Shown one piece after another: positions 17,313 through 27,780 of a DNA stretch of 64,000 nt; the first letter of the stretch is position 1; each line of letters opens with the position of its first letter. The position numbers were made by a program, and so were the translations under genes. Below the pieces are notes generated by a model, which did no database searches, was not told the DNA's origin, and saw only the letters and a list, made by a program, of their open reading frames with translations. The DNA is from Pseudomonadota bacterium (GTDB taxonomy: Bacteria; Pseudomonadota; Alphaproteobacteria; Rhodospirillales; Magnetospirillaceae), in contig JAJZUL010000009.1 in NCBI GenBank assembly GCA_021848545.1, forward strand, positions 32,276-96,275, written 5' to 3'.

Positions 17313-18739
17313 CCGCGCCCCTGTGGACCGCCCGCGACGCCATGACCGCCACCGGCGGCCGCCTCGACGGCCCGGCCTGGACGGCGTCGGGCATCTCCAT
17401 CGACAGCCGCACCGTCGCGCCGGGCGATCTGTTCGTCGCCATCGCCGGCCCCAACCATGACGGCCACGACCATGTCGGCGCGGCCCTGGCCGGCGGTGCC
17501 GCCGCCGCCATGGTCCATCGCCGTCCGCCGGGGTTGGACGCCGACGCGCCGCTGCTGACGGTCACCGACACCGTGCGCGGCCTGGAAGGGCTGGCCGTCG
17601 CCGCCCGCGCCCGCACCCGCGCCCGCATCGCCGCCGTCACCGGGTCGGTGGGCAAGACCGGCACCAAGGAGATGCTGCGCCTGGTCCTGGCCGAACACGG
17701 GGCGACCCACGCCACCCAGGGCAATCTCAACAATCATTGGGGCGCGCCTTTGTCCCTGGCCCGCATGCCCACCGGATCGGCCTATGCGGTGTTCGAACTG
17801 GGCATGAACCATCCCGGCGAAATCGCGCCGCTTTCGCGTCTGGTCCGGCCCCATGTGGCGGTGATCACCGCCATCGAAGCGGTTCATATCGAATTCTTCG
17901 CCAGCACCGCCGACATCGCCGACGCCAAGGCGGAAATCTTCTTGGGCGTGGAGCCGGGCGGCATCGCCATCCTGCCCGCCGATTCGCCCCATTTCGAACG
18001 ATTGGCCGGGGCCGCCCGCGCCGCCGGCATCGAAACGATCCTCGGCTTCGGCACCGGCACGGATGCCGACGCCCGGCTGATCGCCTGCGAGATCGAGCCC
18101 GATCGCACCCATGCCCGCGCCGAGATTTCGGGCCGGTCCATCGATTTCCACGTCGGAATGGCCGGGCGTCATTGGGCAAACAACGCCCTGGCGGTGCTGC
18201 TGGCCGCCCAGGCGCTGGGAATCGAGCCCGGACGCGCCGCCCCGGCCCTGGCCGCCATGCGCCCGCCGGCGGGGCGGGGCAGCCGCCATGTTTTGGCCTG
18301 GGGCGCGGGAGAAATCACCGTCATCGACGAAAGCTACAACGCCAGCCCCGCCTCGATGCGGGCCGCCCTGGCCACCCTGGCCGCCTTCCGCCCGTCCAAA
18401 GGCGGACGGCGGGTGGCGGTGCTGGGCGACATGCTGGAACTGGGAGCGCAAGGCCCGGACGCCCATGCCGCCCTGGCGACGACGGCGATCGAGGCCGGCA
18501 TCGATCTGGTTTTCACCGCCGGTCCGCTGATGGCCGGTCTGCGCGAAGCGTTGCCGGCCGGACGCAGCGGCGGACACGGCGCCGATGCGGACGCGCTGGC
18601 GCCGCTGGTGGTGGCGGGAGTCGAACCGGGCGACGTGGTGATGGTGAAGGGGTCGGCGGGAAGTCGGATGAGCCGGGTGGTCGCCGCGTTGCGCCAGAAA
18701 TCGGGGTCCGCGAAAGACGTGGGGGACAATGCTCTATAA
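17309..18739 (+). CDS. murF: UDP-MurNAc-tripeptide:D-Ala-D-Ala ligase
   Basis: A 476-residue Mur ligase that adds the D-Ala-D-Ala dipeptide. It has the family N-domain ([20 protein letters not shown]), ATP loop [14 protein letters not shown] near 110, [11 protein letters not shown] in the middle, and the C-terminal [11 protein letters not shown] motif specific to MurF. The ATG at 17309 overlaps the murE stop (ATGA). It overlaps mraY by 11 bases at the 3' end. Confidence 0.95.
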   Translation: MTAPLWTARDAMTATGGRLDGPAWTASGISIDSRTVAPGDLFVAIAGPNHDGHDHVGAALAGGAAAAMVHRRPPGLDADAPLLTVTDTVRGLEGLAVAARARTRARIAAVTGSVGKTGTKEMLRLVLAEHGATHATQGNLNNHWGAPLSLARMPTGSAYAVFELGMNHPGEIAPLSRLVRPHVAVITAIEAVHIEFFASTADIADAKAEIFLGVEPGGIAILPADSPHFERLAGAARAAGIETILGFGTGTDADARLIACEIEPDRTHARAEISGRSIDFHVGMAGRHWANNALAVLLAAQALGIEPGRAAPALAAMRPPAGRGSRHVLAWGAGEITVIDESYNASPASMRAALATLAAFRPSKGGRRVAVLGDMLELGAQGPDAHAALATTAIEAGIDLVFTAGPLMAGLREALPAGRSGGHGADADALAPLVVAGVEPGDVVMVKGSAGSRMSRVVAALRQKSGSAKDVGDNAL

Positions 18740-19817
18740 CCTGCTCTATCCGCTTTCGAGCGAGATATCGGTCTTCAACCTGTTCAGATATCTGACCTTC
18801 CGCACCGGGGGGGCGGTACTGACCGCGCTGGTGGTGGCCTTCGTCATCGGCCCGTGGCTGATCCGATGGCTGAAGACCTGGCAGGGCCAGGGCCAGCCCA
18901 TCCGTACCGACGGCCCCGAAGGCCACATCCTGACCAAGAAGGGAACCCCCACCATGGGCGGGTTCCTGATTTTGATCGCCATGGCGATCTCGACCCTGTT
19001 GTGGGCCGATCTGCGCGACCATTACGTCTGGATCACTTTGCTGGTCACCCTGAGCTACGGCCTGGTGGGCTTTCTCGACGATTTCCTCAAGGTCTCGAAG
19101 CGCAATCCCAAGGGCCTGCCCGGCAAGACCAAGCTGATCTTCCAGATCGTCATCGGCTGCGTCGCCGCCTATTGGGTGATGAGGGTCCAGCCGGTCTCGC
19201 TGTCGGGGGCGCTGGCCGTGCCCTTCCTCAAACATCTGCTGCTGCAATTGGGCTGGTTCTTCATCCCCTTCGCCGCCCTGGTCATCGTCGGCGCGTCGAA
19301 CGCCGTCAACCTGACCGACGGGCTGGACGGGCTGGCCATCGTGCCGGTGATGATCGCCGCCGGCGTGTTCTCGCTGATCGCCTATCTGGTCGGCCACGCC
19401 TTCTTCGCCAATTACCTGCAGCTCCATTACGTGCCCGGCGCCGGCGAGCTGGCGGTGGTGTGCGGCGCCCTGATCGGCGGCGGCCTCGGTTTCCTGTGGT
19501 TCAACGCGCCCCCGGCGATGGTGTTCATGGGCGACACCGGCAGTCTGGCCATGGGCGGCGCGCTGGGGACCATCGCGGTGATCACCAAGCACGAGCTGGT
19601 GCTGGCCATCGTCGGCGGCCTGTTCGTCCTGGAAACGGTTTCCGTCATCGTCCAGGTCCTGTCCTACAAATTGACCGGCCGGCGGGTGTTCCGCATGGCG
19701 CCGCTTCACCACCATTTCGAAAAGAAGGGCTGGGCCGAACCCACCATCGTCATCCGGTTCTGGATCATCGCCTGCATCCTGGCGCTGGTCGGCCTGTCCA
19801 CGTTGAAATTGCGGTGA
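18729..19817 (+). CDS. mraY: Phospho-MurNAc-pentapeptide transferase MraY
   Basis: A 362-residue integral membrane enzyme with about ten helices that makes lipid I from UDP-MurNAc-pentapeptide and undecaprenyl phosphate. Signatures: GTPTMGG near residue 74, the Asp pair in [36 protein letters not shown], and the late [18 protein letters not shown]. The start overlaps murF; murD follows 7 bp later. Confidence 0.97.
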   Translation: MLYNLLYPLSSEISVFNLFRYLTFRTGGAVLTALVVAFVIGPWLIRWLKTWQGQGQPIRTDGPEGHILTKKGTPTMGGFLILIAMAISTLLWADLRDHYVWITLLVTLSYGLVGFLDDFLKVSKRNPKGLPGKTKLIFQIVIGCVAAYWVMRVQPVSLSGALAVPFLKHLLLQLGWFFIPFAALVIVGASNAVNLTDGLDGLAIVPVMIAAGVFSLIAYLVGHAFFANYLQLHYVPGAGELAVVCGALIGGGLGFLWFNAPPAMVFMGDTGSLAMGGALGTIAVITKHELVLAIVGGLFVLETVSVIVQVLSYKLTGRRVFRMAPLHHHFEKKGWAEPTIVIRFWIIACILALVGLSTLKLR

Positions 19818-19824
19818 GGCCGGC

Positions 19825-21198
19825 ATGATCGACACGCCCTTCCTTGCCGGAAAGACCGTCGCGATGATGGGGCTGGGCCGTTCGGGCCTGGCCACCGCCG
19901 ACGCGCTTGTCCGGTCGGGAGCGCGAGTGCTGGCCTGGGACGACAACGATGCCGCCCGCGCCGCCGCGGCGGCGCGCGATCTGGAAATTGTCGATCTCGG
20001 CGCCGTCGATTTCTCCACAATCGATCTGCTGGTGTGGAGCCCGGGCATCCCCCATACCCATCCCAGCCCCCATCCCATCGCCATCCGCGCGCGGATGGCC
20101 GATGTTCCCCTGGTCTGCGACATCGATCTGCTGGCCCGGGCCCGACCCGCCGCCCGCGTATTGGCCATCACCGGCACCAATGGCAAATCCACCGCGACCA
20201 CCCTGCTGGCCCATGTGCTGGCGGTGGCCGGTCATCCGGTATCGGCCGGCGGCAATCTCGGCATTCCGGCCCTGGCCATGGCCGACCCCGGACCCCGGGG
20301 CCGCTTCGTGCTGGAACTGTCCTCGTACCAGCTCGAACTGGCGCCGTCCCTGGCGCTGACGGGCGCCGCCCTGCTCAACATCTCCCCCGATCATCTCGGC
20401 CGCCATGGCGGCATGGCCGGTTACGTGGCGGCCAAACGGCTGCTGTTCGACCGCTTGCGCCCGACCGGCGCCGCAATCATCGGAATCGACGATTCCCATA
20501 CCGCCGGCATCGCCCGCGATCTGGAGGCTCACGGCCGCGCACCGATCCGGATTTCCGCCTCCCGCCGGCTGGAGGCCGGGATCAGCGCCCCCGACGGCAT
20601 TTTGCTTGAAGACGGACGGGAAATCCTGGATTTGACCGGCCTGGAGCGCCTGCCCGGCCGCCACAACTGGCAGAATGTCTGCGCCGTCTACGCCATGGCC
20701 CGCGCCGAAGGGTTGACGCCCGAGACCATCGCGAGCGCCCTGGCGACCTATCCCGGTCTGGCCCATCGCCAGGAACGGGTGGCGACCATCGGCAAGGTCG
20801 CCTATGTCAACGATTCCAAGGCCACCAACGCCGATGCCGCCGAAAAGGCCCTGGTCTGCTACGACCGCATCTATTGGATCGCCGGCGGCCGCGCCAAGGA
20901 AGGCGGCATCCAGGCGCTGGCCCCCCATTTCCCGCGCATCCGGCACGCCTTCCTGATCGGCGAGGCCGCCGACGTCTTCGCCGCCACCCTGGGGCCGCAG
21001 GTCCCCCACAGCCTGTGCGGCACCCTGGACGCGGCCGTCGCCGCCGCCCACGCCATGGCCCAGGCCGATCCGGCCGGCGGCGTGGTACTGCTGTCGCCGG
21101 CCGCCGCGTCGTGGGACCAGTTCGCCAATTTCGAACAACGCGGCGACCATTTTCGCGATCTGGCCCGCGCCCTGGCGGAACGGGGGGCGGCGCCATGA
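19825..21198 (+). CDS. murD: UDP-MurNAc-L-Ala:D-Glu ligase
   Basis: A 457-residue Mur ligase. It starts with a nucleotide-fold MMGLGRSGLA. The ATP loop is ITGTNGKSTATT near 115-126, then comes ELSSYQLELAPSL and NISPDHLGRHG. The C-domain has VNDSKATNADAAEKAL and LLSPAAASWDQF. It adds D-glutamate in the cytoplasm. It overlaps ftsW by ATGA. Confidence 0.96.
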   Translation: MIDTPFLAGKTVAMMGLGRSGLATADALVRSGARVLAWDDNDAARAAAAARDLEIVDLGAVDFSTIDLLVWSPGIPHTHPSPHPIAIRARMADVPLVCDIDLLARARPAARVLAITGTNGKSTATTLLAHVLAVAGHPVSAGGNLGIPALAMADPGPRGRFVLELSSYQLELAPSLALTGAALLNISPDHLGRHGGMAGYVAAKRLLFDRLRPTGAAIIGIDDSHTAGIARDLEAHGRAPIRISASRRLEAGISAPDGILLEDGREILDLTGLERLPGRHNWQNVCAVYAMARAEGLTPETIASALATYPGLAHRQERVATIGKVAYVNDSKATNADAAEKALVCYDRIYWIAGGRAKEGGIQALAPHFPRIRHAFLIGEAADVFAATLGPQVPHSLCGTLDAAVAAAHAMAQADPAGGVVLLSPAAASWDQFANFEQRGDHFRDLARALAERGAAP

Positions 21199-22316
21199 GC
21201 TTCGAACGCACCGACACCTCGACTCTGGGCCGCTGGTGGTGGACCGTGGACCGCCTGTCCCTGGGCGCGATGATCCTGTTGATCGGCATCGGCATGGTGC
21301 TGACCTTCTCGGCCAGCCCGGCGGTGGCGGTGCGTTTCGGCCTCGGCCCCTATCATTTCGTCAAGCGCCAGCTCATCTTCGGCTTCCCGGCGATGCTGGT
21401 GCTGGCCGGCGCCTCGCTGTTGACGCCGCTTCAGGTGCGGCGCCTGTCGGCGATCGGCGTGATGGCGTCGGTGATGATGATGGTGGTGGTGCTGGTCATC
21501 GGCTCGGATATCGGCGGCGCCGCCCGCTGGCTGACCCTCGCCGGCCTGTCGATCCAGCCTTCGGAATTCTTCAAGCCCACCTTCGCGGTGGTGATCGCCT
21601 GGATGTTCTCCGAGGCCCGCCTCCATCCCGGTTTTCCCGGCCGCCAGATCGCCACCGCCCTGCTCGCCCTGGGGGCCGTGCTGCTGCTGGCCGAACCCGA
21701 CGTGGGCCAGACCCTGATCATTTCCGGCATCTGGGGCATCGAATTCTTTCTGGCCGGCCTGCCGCTGGTGATGGTGGGCGTCCTGATCCTTTTGGGCGCG
21801 GCCGGGGCGGTCGGCGCCTATTTCGCCTTCCATCACGTCCAGGTCCGGGTCGCCCATTTCTTCGACCCCAGGGCCGATGGCTCCTATCAGGTGATCACCG
21901 CCTTGAAGGCCATCCACCATGGCGGCCTGTTCGGGGTCGGCCCCGGCGAGGGCCGTCTCAAGCTGATCCTGCCCGACGCCCACACCGATTTCATCCTGGC
22001 GGTGGCCGGCGAGGAATTCGGCGTGCTGGTCTGCGTGGCGGTGATCGCCCTGTTCGCCCTGGTGGTGGTGCGCGGCCTGTCGCGCCTGAACCGCGAGGAC
22101 AATCTGTTCATCGTGCTGGCGGCGTCGGGCCTGTTCTCGCAATTCGGCCTGGAAGCCATCGTCAACATGGCCACCACCCTGCGGCTGATGCCGGCCAAGG
22201 GCATGACCCTTCCCTTCATCTCCTATGGCGGTTCGTCGACGGTGGGGATGGCCCTGGCCATGGGCATGGCGCTGGCGCTGACCCGCACCCGCTATCCGGC
22301 GGAGGGCGCATCATGA
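21195..22316 (+). CDS. ftsW: Septal peptidoglycan glycosyltransferase FtsW (SEDS)
   Basis: A 373-residue SEDS membrane protein with about ten helices. It polymerises lipid II at the septum together with FtsI. Motifs: [32 protein letters not shown], the large periplasmic loop starting [35 protein letters not shown], and [14 protein letters not shown]. The start at 21195 overlaps the murD stop. Confidence 0.95.
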   Translation: MSFERTDTSTLGRWWWTVDRLSLGAMILLIGIGMVLTFSASPAVAVRFGLGPYHFVKRQLIFGFPAMLVLAGASLLTPLQVRRLSAIGVMASVMMMVVVLVIGSDIGGAARWLTLAGLSIQPSEFFKPTFAVVIAWMFSEARLHPGFPGRQIATALLALGAVLLLAEPDVGQTLIISGIWGIEFFLAGLPLVMVGVLILLGAAGAVGAYFAFHHVQVRVAHFFDPRADGSYQVITALKAIHHGGLFGVGPGEGRLKLILPDAHTDFILAVAGEEFGVLVCVAVIALFALVVVRGLSRLNREDNLFIVLAASGLFSQFGLEAIVNMATTLRLMPAKGMTLPFISYGGSSTVGMALAMGMALALTRTRYPAEGAS

Positions 22317-23425
22317 CCCACGGGTTGATCGCTCTCGCCGCCGGCGGCACCGGCGGCCACGTCTTCCCCGCCGAGGCTCTGGCCGACCAGCTCATCGCCC
22401 GCGGCCACCGGCTGGTACTGATCACCGACCGGCGCGGCCAGACCTATGGCGGCACGCTGGGCAGTCTCGACACCTATCGGGTGGCAGCCGGCGGCATCGC
22501 CGGGCGCGGCCCGCTGGCCAAGATCAAGGCCCTGGTCGAACTGGGAATCGGCGTCCTTCAGGCGCGACGCCTGCTGCGGCGCCTGGCGCCGGCCGCCGTC
22601 ATCGGATTCGGCGGCTATGCCTCGCTGCCGGCCATGGTGGCCGCCATCCTGTTGGGCCTGCCCACCGCCATCCACGAACAGAACGCGGTGCTGGGCCGCG
22701 CCAATCGCCTGCTGGCCGGCCGGGTGCGGCGCATCGCCATCTCGTTCGCCGACGTCGCCCATACCGCCCATCTCGCCGACCGCATGGTGCCGGTGGGCAT
22801 GCCGGTGCGCGCCGCGATCGCCGCCCTGGCGGACGGCGCCTACGCCCCGCCCGAAACCGACGGCCCCATCCGCCTGCTGGTGCTGGGCGGCAGCCAGGGC
22901 GCGCGCATCCTGTCCGAGGTGGTGCCGGCCGCGCTGGCCCGCCTGCCCGAGCCTTTGCGCCGACGCCTGACGGTCAGCCAGCAATGCCGGCCCGAGGATC
23001 TGGAAAAAGTGCGCGCCGCCTATGGGCGAAGCGGCATCGACGCCGATCTCGCCAGCTTTTTCGACGACGTGCCCGCCCGCATGGCCGGCGCCCATCTGGC
23101 CATCGCCCGGGCCGGCGCCTCGACGGTGGCCGAGCTTCTGGCGCTGGGCCGCCCCGCCATCCTGGTGCCCTATCCCTTCGCCATCGACGACCACCAGACC
23201 GCCAACGCCACCGCCGTGGCCGCCACCGGAGCCGCCTGGGCCGTGCCCCAGACCGACTTCACCCCCGAAACCCTGGCCGGGCGCCTGACCGCCCTGTTCG
23301 AAACCCCCGCATTGCTGGCCGAGGCGGCCGCTCGCGCCAAGGCTTCGGGCCATCCCGACGCCGCCCGCGATCTCGCCGATCTCGTCGCCCGCCTGCCCGC
23401 CGACCCGAAGGAGCCCCAATCATGA
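22313..23425 (+). CDS. murG: Lipid II synthase MurG
   Basis: A 370-residue GT28 glycosyltransferase that transfers GlcNAc to lipid I on the inner face of the membrane. N-terminal G-loop [12 protein letters not shown], then [11 protein letters not shown] and [15 protein letters not shown]. The second domain has [17 protein letters not shown] and [23 protein letters not shown] for UDP-GlcNAc binding. Both ends overlap neighbours by ATGA. Confidence 0.96.
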   Translation: MTHGLIALAAGGTGGHVFPAEALADQLIARGHRLVLITDRRGQTYGGTLGSLDTYRVAAGGIAGRGPLAKIKALVELGIGVLQARRLLRRLAPAAVIGFGGYASLPAMVAAILLGLPTAIHEQNAVLGRANRLLAGRVRRIAISFADVAHTAHLADRMVPVGMPVRAAIAALADGAYAPPETDGPIRLLVLGGSQGARILSEVVPAALARLPEPLRRRLTVSQQCRPEDLEKVRAAYGRSGIDADLASFFDDVPARMAGAHLAIARAGASTVAELLALGRPAILVPYPFAIDDHQTANATAVAATGAAWAVPQTDFTPETLAGRLTALFETPALLAEAAARAKASGHPDAARDLADLVARLPADPKEPQS

Positions 23426-24855
23426 GGACGATGCCGCTTTCCATCGGCGCCATCCATTTCGTCGGCATCGGCGGCATCGGCATGTCGGGCATCGCCGAGG
23501 TCATGCACAATCTCGGCTATACGGTCCAGGGCTCGGACATCACTGATAACGTCAATGTCGCCCGCCTGCGCCAGAAGGGCATTCCCGTCGCCATCGGCCA
23601 CAAGGCCGACAATCTCGGCGATGCCCGGGTGGTGGTGGTGTCGTCGGCGGTGAAGGCCGACAACGCGGAACTGGTGGCCGCCCGCGCCCGTCTGGTGCCG
23701 GTGGTGCGCCGCGCCGAAATGCTGGCCGAATTGATGCGCCTGAAGACCGCCATCGCCGTCGGCGGCACCCATGGCAAGACCACCACCACCTCGATGATCG
23801 CCGCCCTCCTGGACGCGGCCGAGCTGGACCCCACCGTCATCAACGGCGGCATCATCAACGCCTACGGCACCAATGCCCGGCTGGGGGCCTCGGACTGGAT
23901 GGTGGTGGAGGCCGACGAGTCCGACGGCAGCTTCGTCAAGCTGCCGGCCACCGCGGCGATCGTCACCAATATCGATCCCGAGCACATGGATTATTACGGG
24001 ACCATCGACCGTTTGCGCGACGCCTTCCGCGCCTTCGTCGAGAACGTTCCCTTCTACGGGTTCGCCTGTCTGTGCATCGACCACCCGGAAGTCCAGGCGC
24101 TGATCCCCAAGGTTCTGGATCGCAAGATCGTCACTTACGGCTTCAGCCCCCAGGCCCTGGTCCGCGCCGTCGATCTGACCATGGGGCCGGACGGCGCCCG
24201 CTACGACGTGGTGCTGACCGACCGCATCACTCGGGCCACCCGCACCATCAGCGGCCTGCGCCTGCCCATGGTCGGCGAGCACAATGTGCTGAATTCCCTG
24301 GCGGCGGTGGCCGTGGCCGGGGAATTGGGCTTGTCCGACGACGTGCTGAAGCGCGCTCTGGCCGGTTTCGAAGGCGTCAAGCGCCGCTTCACCCGCACCG
24401 GAACCGCCCACGGCATCACAATCATCGACGATTACGGCCACCATCCCGTGGAAATCGCCGCGGTGCTGAAGGCGGCGCGCAGCGCGGTCGGCGCCGGCAA
24501 CGTGGTGGCCGTCGTCCAGCCCCATCGCTACAGCCGGCTGGCCGATCTGTTCGACCAGTTCTGCACCTGTTTCAACGATGCCGACACGGTGATCGTCGCC
24601 GACGTCTATGCCGCCGGCGAAACCCCCATCGCCGGCATCGACAAGGAAGCGCTGATCCGCGGCCTTCAGGAACACGGCCACCGTTCGGTGCTGGCCTTGT
24701 CCGAACCGGCGGCCCTGGCGCCGCTGGTCGCCGCCACGGCGCGGGCCGGCGATCTGGTGGTCTGTCTGGGCGCGGGCACCGTCACCGCCTGGGCCAACGC
24801 CCTGCCCGCCGAACTGGCGGCTCTGCCGGCCCCCGGCCAATGCGGCGCGTCATGA
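23422..24855 (+). CDS. murC: UDP-MurNAc:L-alanine ligase
   Basis: A 477-residue Mur ligase that adds the first amino acid. It starts with [18 protein letters not shown] and GSDI. The ATP loop is [12 protein letters not shown] near 113-122. EADESDGSF and [12 protein letters not shown] mark the central domain, and [14 protein letters not shown] with QPHRYSR the C-terminal one. ATGA overlaps join it to murG and murB. Confidence 0.96.
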   Translation: MRTMPLSIGAIHFVGIGGIGMSGIAEVMHNLGYTVQGSDITDNVNVARLRQKGIPVAIGHKADNLGDARVVVVSSAVKADNAELVAARARLVPVVRRAEMLAELMRLKTAIAVGGTHGKTTTTSMIAALLDAAELDPTVINGGIINAYGTNARLGASDWMVVEADESDGSFVKLPATAAIVTNIDPEHMDYYGTIDRLRDAFRAFVENVPFYGFACLCIDHPEVQALIPKVLDRKIVTYGFSPQALVRAVDLTMGPDGARYDVVLTDRITRATRTISGLRLPMVGEHNVLNSLAAVAVAGELGLSDDVLKRALAGFEGVKRRFTRTGTAHGITIIDDYGHHPVEIAAVLKAARSAVGAGNVVAVVQPHRYSRLADLFDQFCTCFNDADTVIVADVYAAGETPIAGIDKEALIRGLQEHGHRSVLALSEPAALAPLVAATARAGDLVVCLGAGTVTAWANALPAELAALPAPGQCGAS

Positions 24856-25868
24856 CCGCAACCGCTTCCCATTGGAGCGAGCGTTTGCCGCCGGTGCGCG
24901 GACGGATCAACCGCGCCGCCCCCCTGGGCGGGCTGACCTGGTTCCGGGTCGGCGGCGTCGCCGAACTGCTGTTCCGCCCCGCCGACGTCGAGGATCTGGC
25001 GACGGTTCTGGCCGCCCTGCCCGCCGAGGTCCCGGTGACGGTGATCGGTACCGGCTCCAACGTTCTGGTGCGCGATGGCGGCGTGCCGGGTCTGGTGGTC
25101 CGTCTGGCCGGTCCCTTCGCCGGCGTCGCGGTCGAGGGCGAGGCGATCGTCGCCGGCGCCGCCGCCCTGGATCTGACCGTTTCCATGACCGCGCTGGAAG
25201 CCGGCATCGCCGGGCTGGAATTCCTGTCGGGGATTCCGGGGACCATCGGCGGCGCGCTGCGCATGAATGCCGGGGCCTATGGCGGCGACATGAAGGGCGT
25301 GACCCGCGAAGCCACGGCGCTGGACCGGTCCGGCCGCATCCAGGTGGTGAGCGCCGCCGATCTCGGTTTCGGTTATCGGTCATGCGGCGTGCCCGAGGAC
25401 TGGATCTTTCTGTCGGCCGGATTGAAGGGCGTGCCCGGCGACGGCGAGGACATCGCCCGGCGCATGGCCGACATCCGCCGCAATCGCGACGAATCCCAGC
25501 CCGTCCGCACCCGCACCGGCGGTTCGACCTTCGCCAATCCCGATCCGGCCCTGTCAGGGGGGTTGCGGGCCTGGGAACTGATCGACCGCGCCGGCTGCCG
25601 GGGCCTCAAGCGCGGCGGCGCCATGGTCAGCGAGAAGCATTGCAATTTCCTGGTCAATACCGGCGACGCCACCGCCGTCGATATCGAGGATCTGGGTGAA
25701 GAGGTCCGCCGGCGGGTGAAGGAGACCAGCGGCATCGAGCTTCATTGGGAAATCCGCCGCATTGGTCAGCGCGGCTCCGCCGCGAAAACCAATGATTCTG
25801 GCTCCGCCGCGAAAACCAATGATTCTGGCTCCGCCGCGAAAACCAATAATCCGGGAGAGGCCAAATGA
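24852..25868 (+). CDS. murB: UDP-N-acetylenolpyruvoylglucosamine reductase, with repeated C-terminal tail
   Basis: A 338-residue FAD enzyme that reduces UDP-GlcNAc-enolpyruvate to UDP-MurNAc with NADPH. FAD sites: [44 protein letters not shown]. The proton-donor serine sits in [10 protein letters not shown] near residue 225, and the late Glu lies in [13 protein letters not shown]. After the conserved end the protein gains a tail of three GSAAKTN(D/N)(S/P) units from a 27-bp tandem repeat (25773-25850). This tail is not part of the family. ATGA overlaps join it to murC and ddl. Confidence 0.95.
   Translation: MTATASHWSERLPPVRGRINRAAPLGGLTWFRVGGVAELLFRPADVEDLATVLAALPAEVPVTVIGTGSNVLVRDGGVPGLVVRLAGPFAGVAVEGEAIVAGAAALDLTVSMTALEAGIAGLEFLSGIPGTIGGALRMNAGAYGGDMKGVTREATALDRSGRIQVVSAADLGFGYRSCGVPEDWIFLSAGLKGVPGDGEDIARRMADIRRNRDESQPVRTRTGGSTFANPDPALSGGLRAWELIDRAGCRGLKRGGAMVSEKHCNFLVNTGDATAVDIEDLGEEVRRRVKETSGIELHWEIRRIGQRGSAAKTNDSGSAAKTNDSGSAAKTNNPGEAK
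25773..25850 (+). repeat. 27-bp tandem repeat, three copies, inside the murB 3' end
   Basis: Units start GGCTCCGCCGCGAAAACCAA at 25773, 25800 and 25827. The first two are identical and the third diverges at its end. The period is a multiple of three, so the frame stays open and each unit encodes a nine-residue [13 protein letters not shown] block. Copy number may vary between strains. Confidence 0.9.
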
Positions 25869-26785
25869 GCCGGCGGGTCACCGTTCTGATGGGGGGCGCC
25901 TCGGCCGAGCGCGCGGTGTCGCTGAATTCCGGGGCGGCCGCCGCCCGCGCCCTGGAGCGCGCCGGCTATGCGGTCACGGTCCTCGATATCGGCCGCGACC
26001 CCGCCCAACTGGCCCGGCGGATCGGCGAAAGCAAGCCGGACGTGGTGTTCAACGCCCTGCACGGCCGCTTCGGCGAGGATGGCTGCGTCCAGGGCCTGTT
26101 GAACATGATGGGGCTGCCCTACACCCATTCCGGACTTCTGGCCTCGGCGGCGGCCATGGACAAGGCGTTTTCCCGCCGGATCTTCGCCGCGTCCGATATT
26201 CCGGTGGCGGCGGGAAAGGTGGTGCGAAAGGGCGAAATCGAAGGCGACCCCCTGCCCCGGCCCTATGTGGTCAAGCCGCTGAACGAAGGATCGTCGGTGG
26301 GCGTCCATATCGTGCGCGCCGGCGACGATCGTTCGCCCCTGACCGATTGGCCGTTCGACGGCGACCGGGTGCTGGTCGAGGAATTCGTTCCCGGCCGCGA
26401 AATCACCGTGGCGGTGCTGGGCGGCCGCGCCCTGGGGGCGTTGGAAATCACCTCGGACCGCGGATTCTACGATTACGAGGCCAAATACGCGCCGGGCGGT
26501 TCGCGCCATCTGATGCCGGCGCCGCTGGCCAAAGCCGATTACGACGAAGCCTGCCGGCTGGCGGAAGAGGCCCACCGGGTTCTGGGATGCCGCGGCGTCA
26601 CCCGCACCGATCTGCGCTATGACGACACCGTTCCCGGCCGCCCGCCCCGCCTCCTGGTGCTGGAGATCAACACCCAGCCGGGCATGACCGACACGTCGCT
26701 GGTCCCCGAGATCGCCGCCCATGCCGGCATGGATTTTCCGGCCCTGGTGCATTGGATGGTGGAGAACGCCGCATGCGACGGATGA
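25865..26785 (+). CDS. ddl: D-alanine--D-alanine ligase
   Basis: A 306-residue ATP-grasp enzyme that joins two D-Ala. N-terminus VLMGGASAERAVSLNSG, then NALHGRFGEDGCVQGLL, YTHSGLLASAAAMDK, the ATP-grasp KPLNEGSSVGVHIV, and the metal-binding LLVLEINTQPGMTDTSLVPE. It sits in the usual place between murB and ftsQ, with an ATGA overlap at its start. Confidence 0.96.
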   Translation: MSRRVTVLMGGASAERAVSLNSGAAAARALERAGYAVTVLDIGRDPAQLARRIGESKPDVVFNALHGRFGEDGCVQGLLNMMGLPYTHSGLLASAAAMDKAFSRRIFAASDIPVAAGKVVRKGEIEGDPLPRPYVVKPLNEGSSVGVHIVRAGDDRSPLTDWPFDGDRVLVEEFVPGREITVAVLGGRALGALEITSDRGFYDYEAKYAPGGSRHLMPAPLAKADYDEACRLAEEAHRVLGCRGVTRTDLRYDDTVPGRPPRLLVLEINTQPGMTDTSLVPEIAAHAGMDFPALVHWMVENAACDG

Positions 26786-27774
26786 GCGACGCCGACATCG
26801 TCATCCTGCCCGGCGACCGTCCCTGCGTTTCCGGCGCGGGGGCCGGGACCAGGCCAAAAACCGACGTCGACCGCGCCCAGGCCCGGCCGAAACGGACGCG
26901 CGACGCCGGCACGGCCAAAACCAAGCGGGAGCGCGCGCCCAAACCCGCGCCCAAATCCAAGCGGCGGCCGCCGCGCATCTGGCTGACCCCCGTCCAGAAG
27001 ATCGCCGCCATCGGCCTGCTGCTGGTGGCCCTGGCCGGCGGCGGCGCCGTCTGGTGGCATTCGGGAGCGCCGGCCCGGCTGGGCAACGACATGCTGGCGC
27101 TGACGGCGCGGGCCGGGTTCAAGGTCGGGCGCATCGTCGTCACCGGCCGCGACCGCACCACCAACGCCCAGATCGTCTCGGCCCTGGGCGTGCGCGTGGG
27201 CACCCCCATCCTGGGCATCGATCTGGCCGCCGCCCAGGCCCGTCTTCAGGCCATTCCCACCGTCGCCCTGGCGCGGGTGGAACGGCATCTGCCGGGCACC
27301 GTGACCGTGGCCCTGACCGAGCGCCAGCCGGTGGCGGTGTGGCAACGGCCGGACGGCACCTTCACCCTGATCGGCCGCCTGGGCCACGCCATCCCCGGCC
27401 CGGTGTCGGGCTACGGCGCCCTGCCGCTGGTGGTGGGACCGGGCGCGCCCAAGGCCACTGCCGCCCTGCTCGACATGCTGGCCACCGAACCGGGCATGGC
27501 GCCCCGGGTCAAGGCGGCGGTGCGGGTGGGCGAGCGGCGCTGGAACCTGTTCCTGTACCGGATCAAGGGCGGCCTGATGGTCGAACTGCCGGAAAACGGA
27601 GCGGAAACCGCCTGGCGGCGCCTGGCCAGACTCGAAGGCGATCACGGATTGACCCGACGCGGGATCGCCATGGTCGACCTGCGCCTGCCCGACCGCATGA
27701 TCCTGAGGATGAGCGACAAGACCAAAGGCGGCGCGGGCAAGAGCCCCGCGCGGGCCCCAGCGGATGGAGCGTAA
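26773..27774 (+). CDS. ftsQ: Cell division protein FtsQ
   Basis: A 333-residue bitopic protein. A basic Pro/Lys/Arg-rich cytoplasmic part (about 1-75) is followed by one membrane helix (IAAIGLLLVALAGGGAVWW). Then comes a POTRA domain (FKVGRIVVTGRDRTTNAQIV... LGIDLAAAQARLQAIPTVALARVERHLPGTV) and a beta domain ending with VDLRLPDRMILRM. It scaffolds FtsBL in the divisome. The ATG at 26773 has GGAG at 8 bases. The ATG at 26782 overlaps the ddl stop and is an alternative. Confidence 0.92.
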   Translation: MRRMSDADIVILPGDRPCVSGAGAGTRPKTDVDRAQARPKRTRDAGTAKTKRERAPKPAPKSKRRPPRIWLTPVQKIAAIGLLLVALAGGGAVWWHSGAPARLGNDMLALTARAGFKVGRIVVTGRDRTTNAQIVSALGVRVGTPILGIDLAAAQARLQAIPTVALARVERHLPGTVTVALTERQPVAVWQRPDGTFTLIGRLGHAIPGPVSGYGALPLVVGPGAPKATAALLDMLATEPGMAPRVKAAVRVGERRWNLFLYRIKGGLMVELPENGAETAWRRLARLEGDHGLTRRGIAMVDLRLPDRMILRMSDKTKGGAGKSPARAPADGA

Positions 27775-27780
27775 GCGGCC

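Noticed and set aside
25773..25850. Short CRISPR array in murB
   Set aside because: The repeats are directly joined without spacers and stay in frame, so this is a minisatellite.
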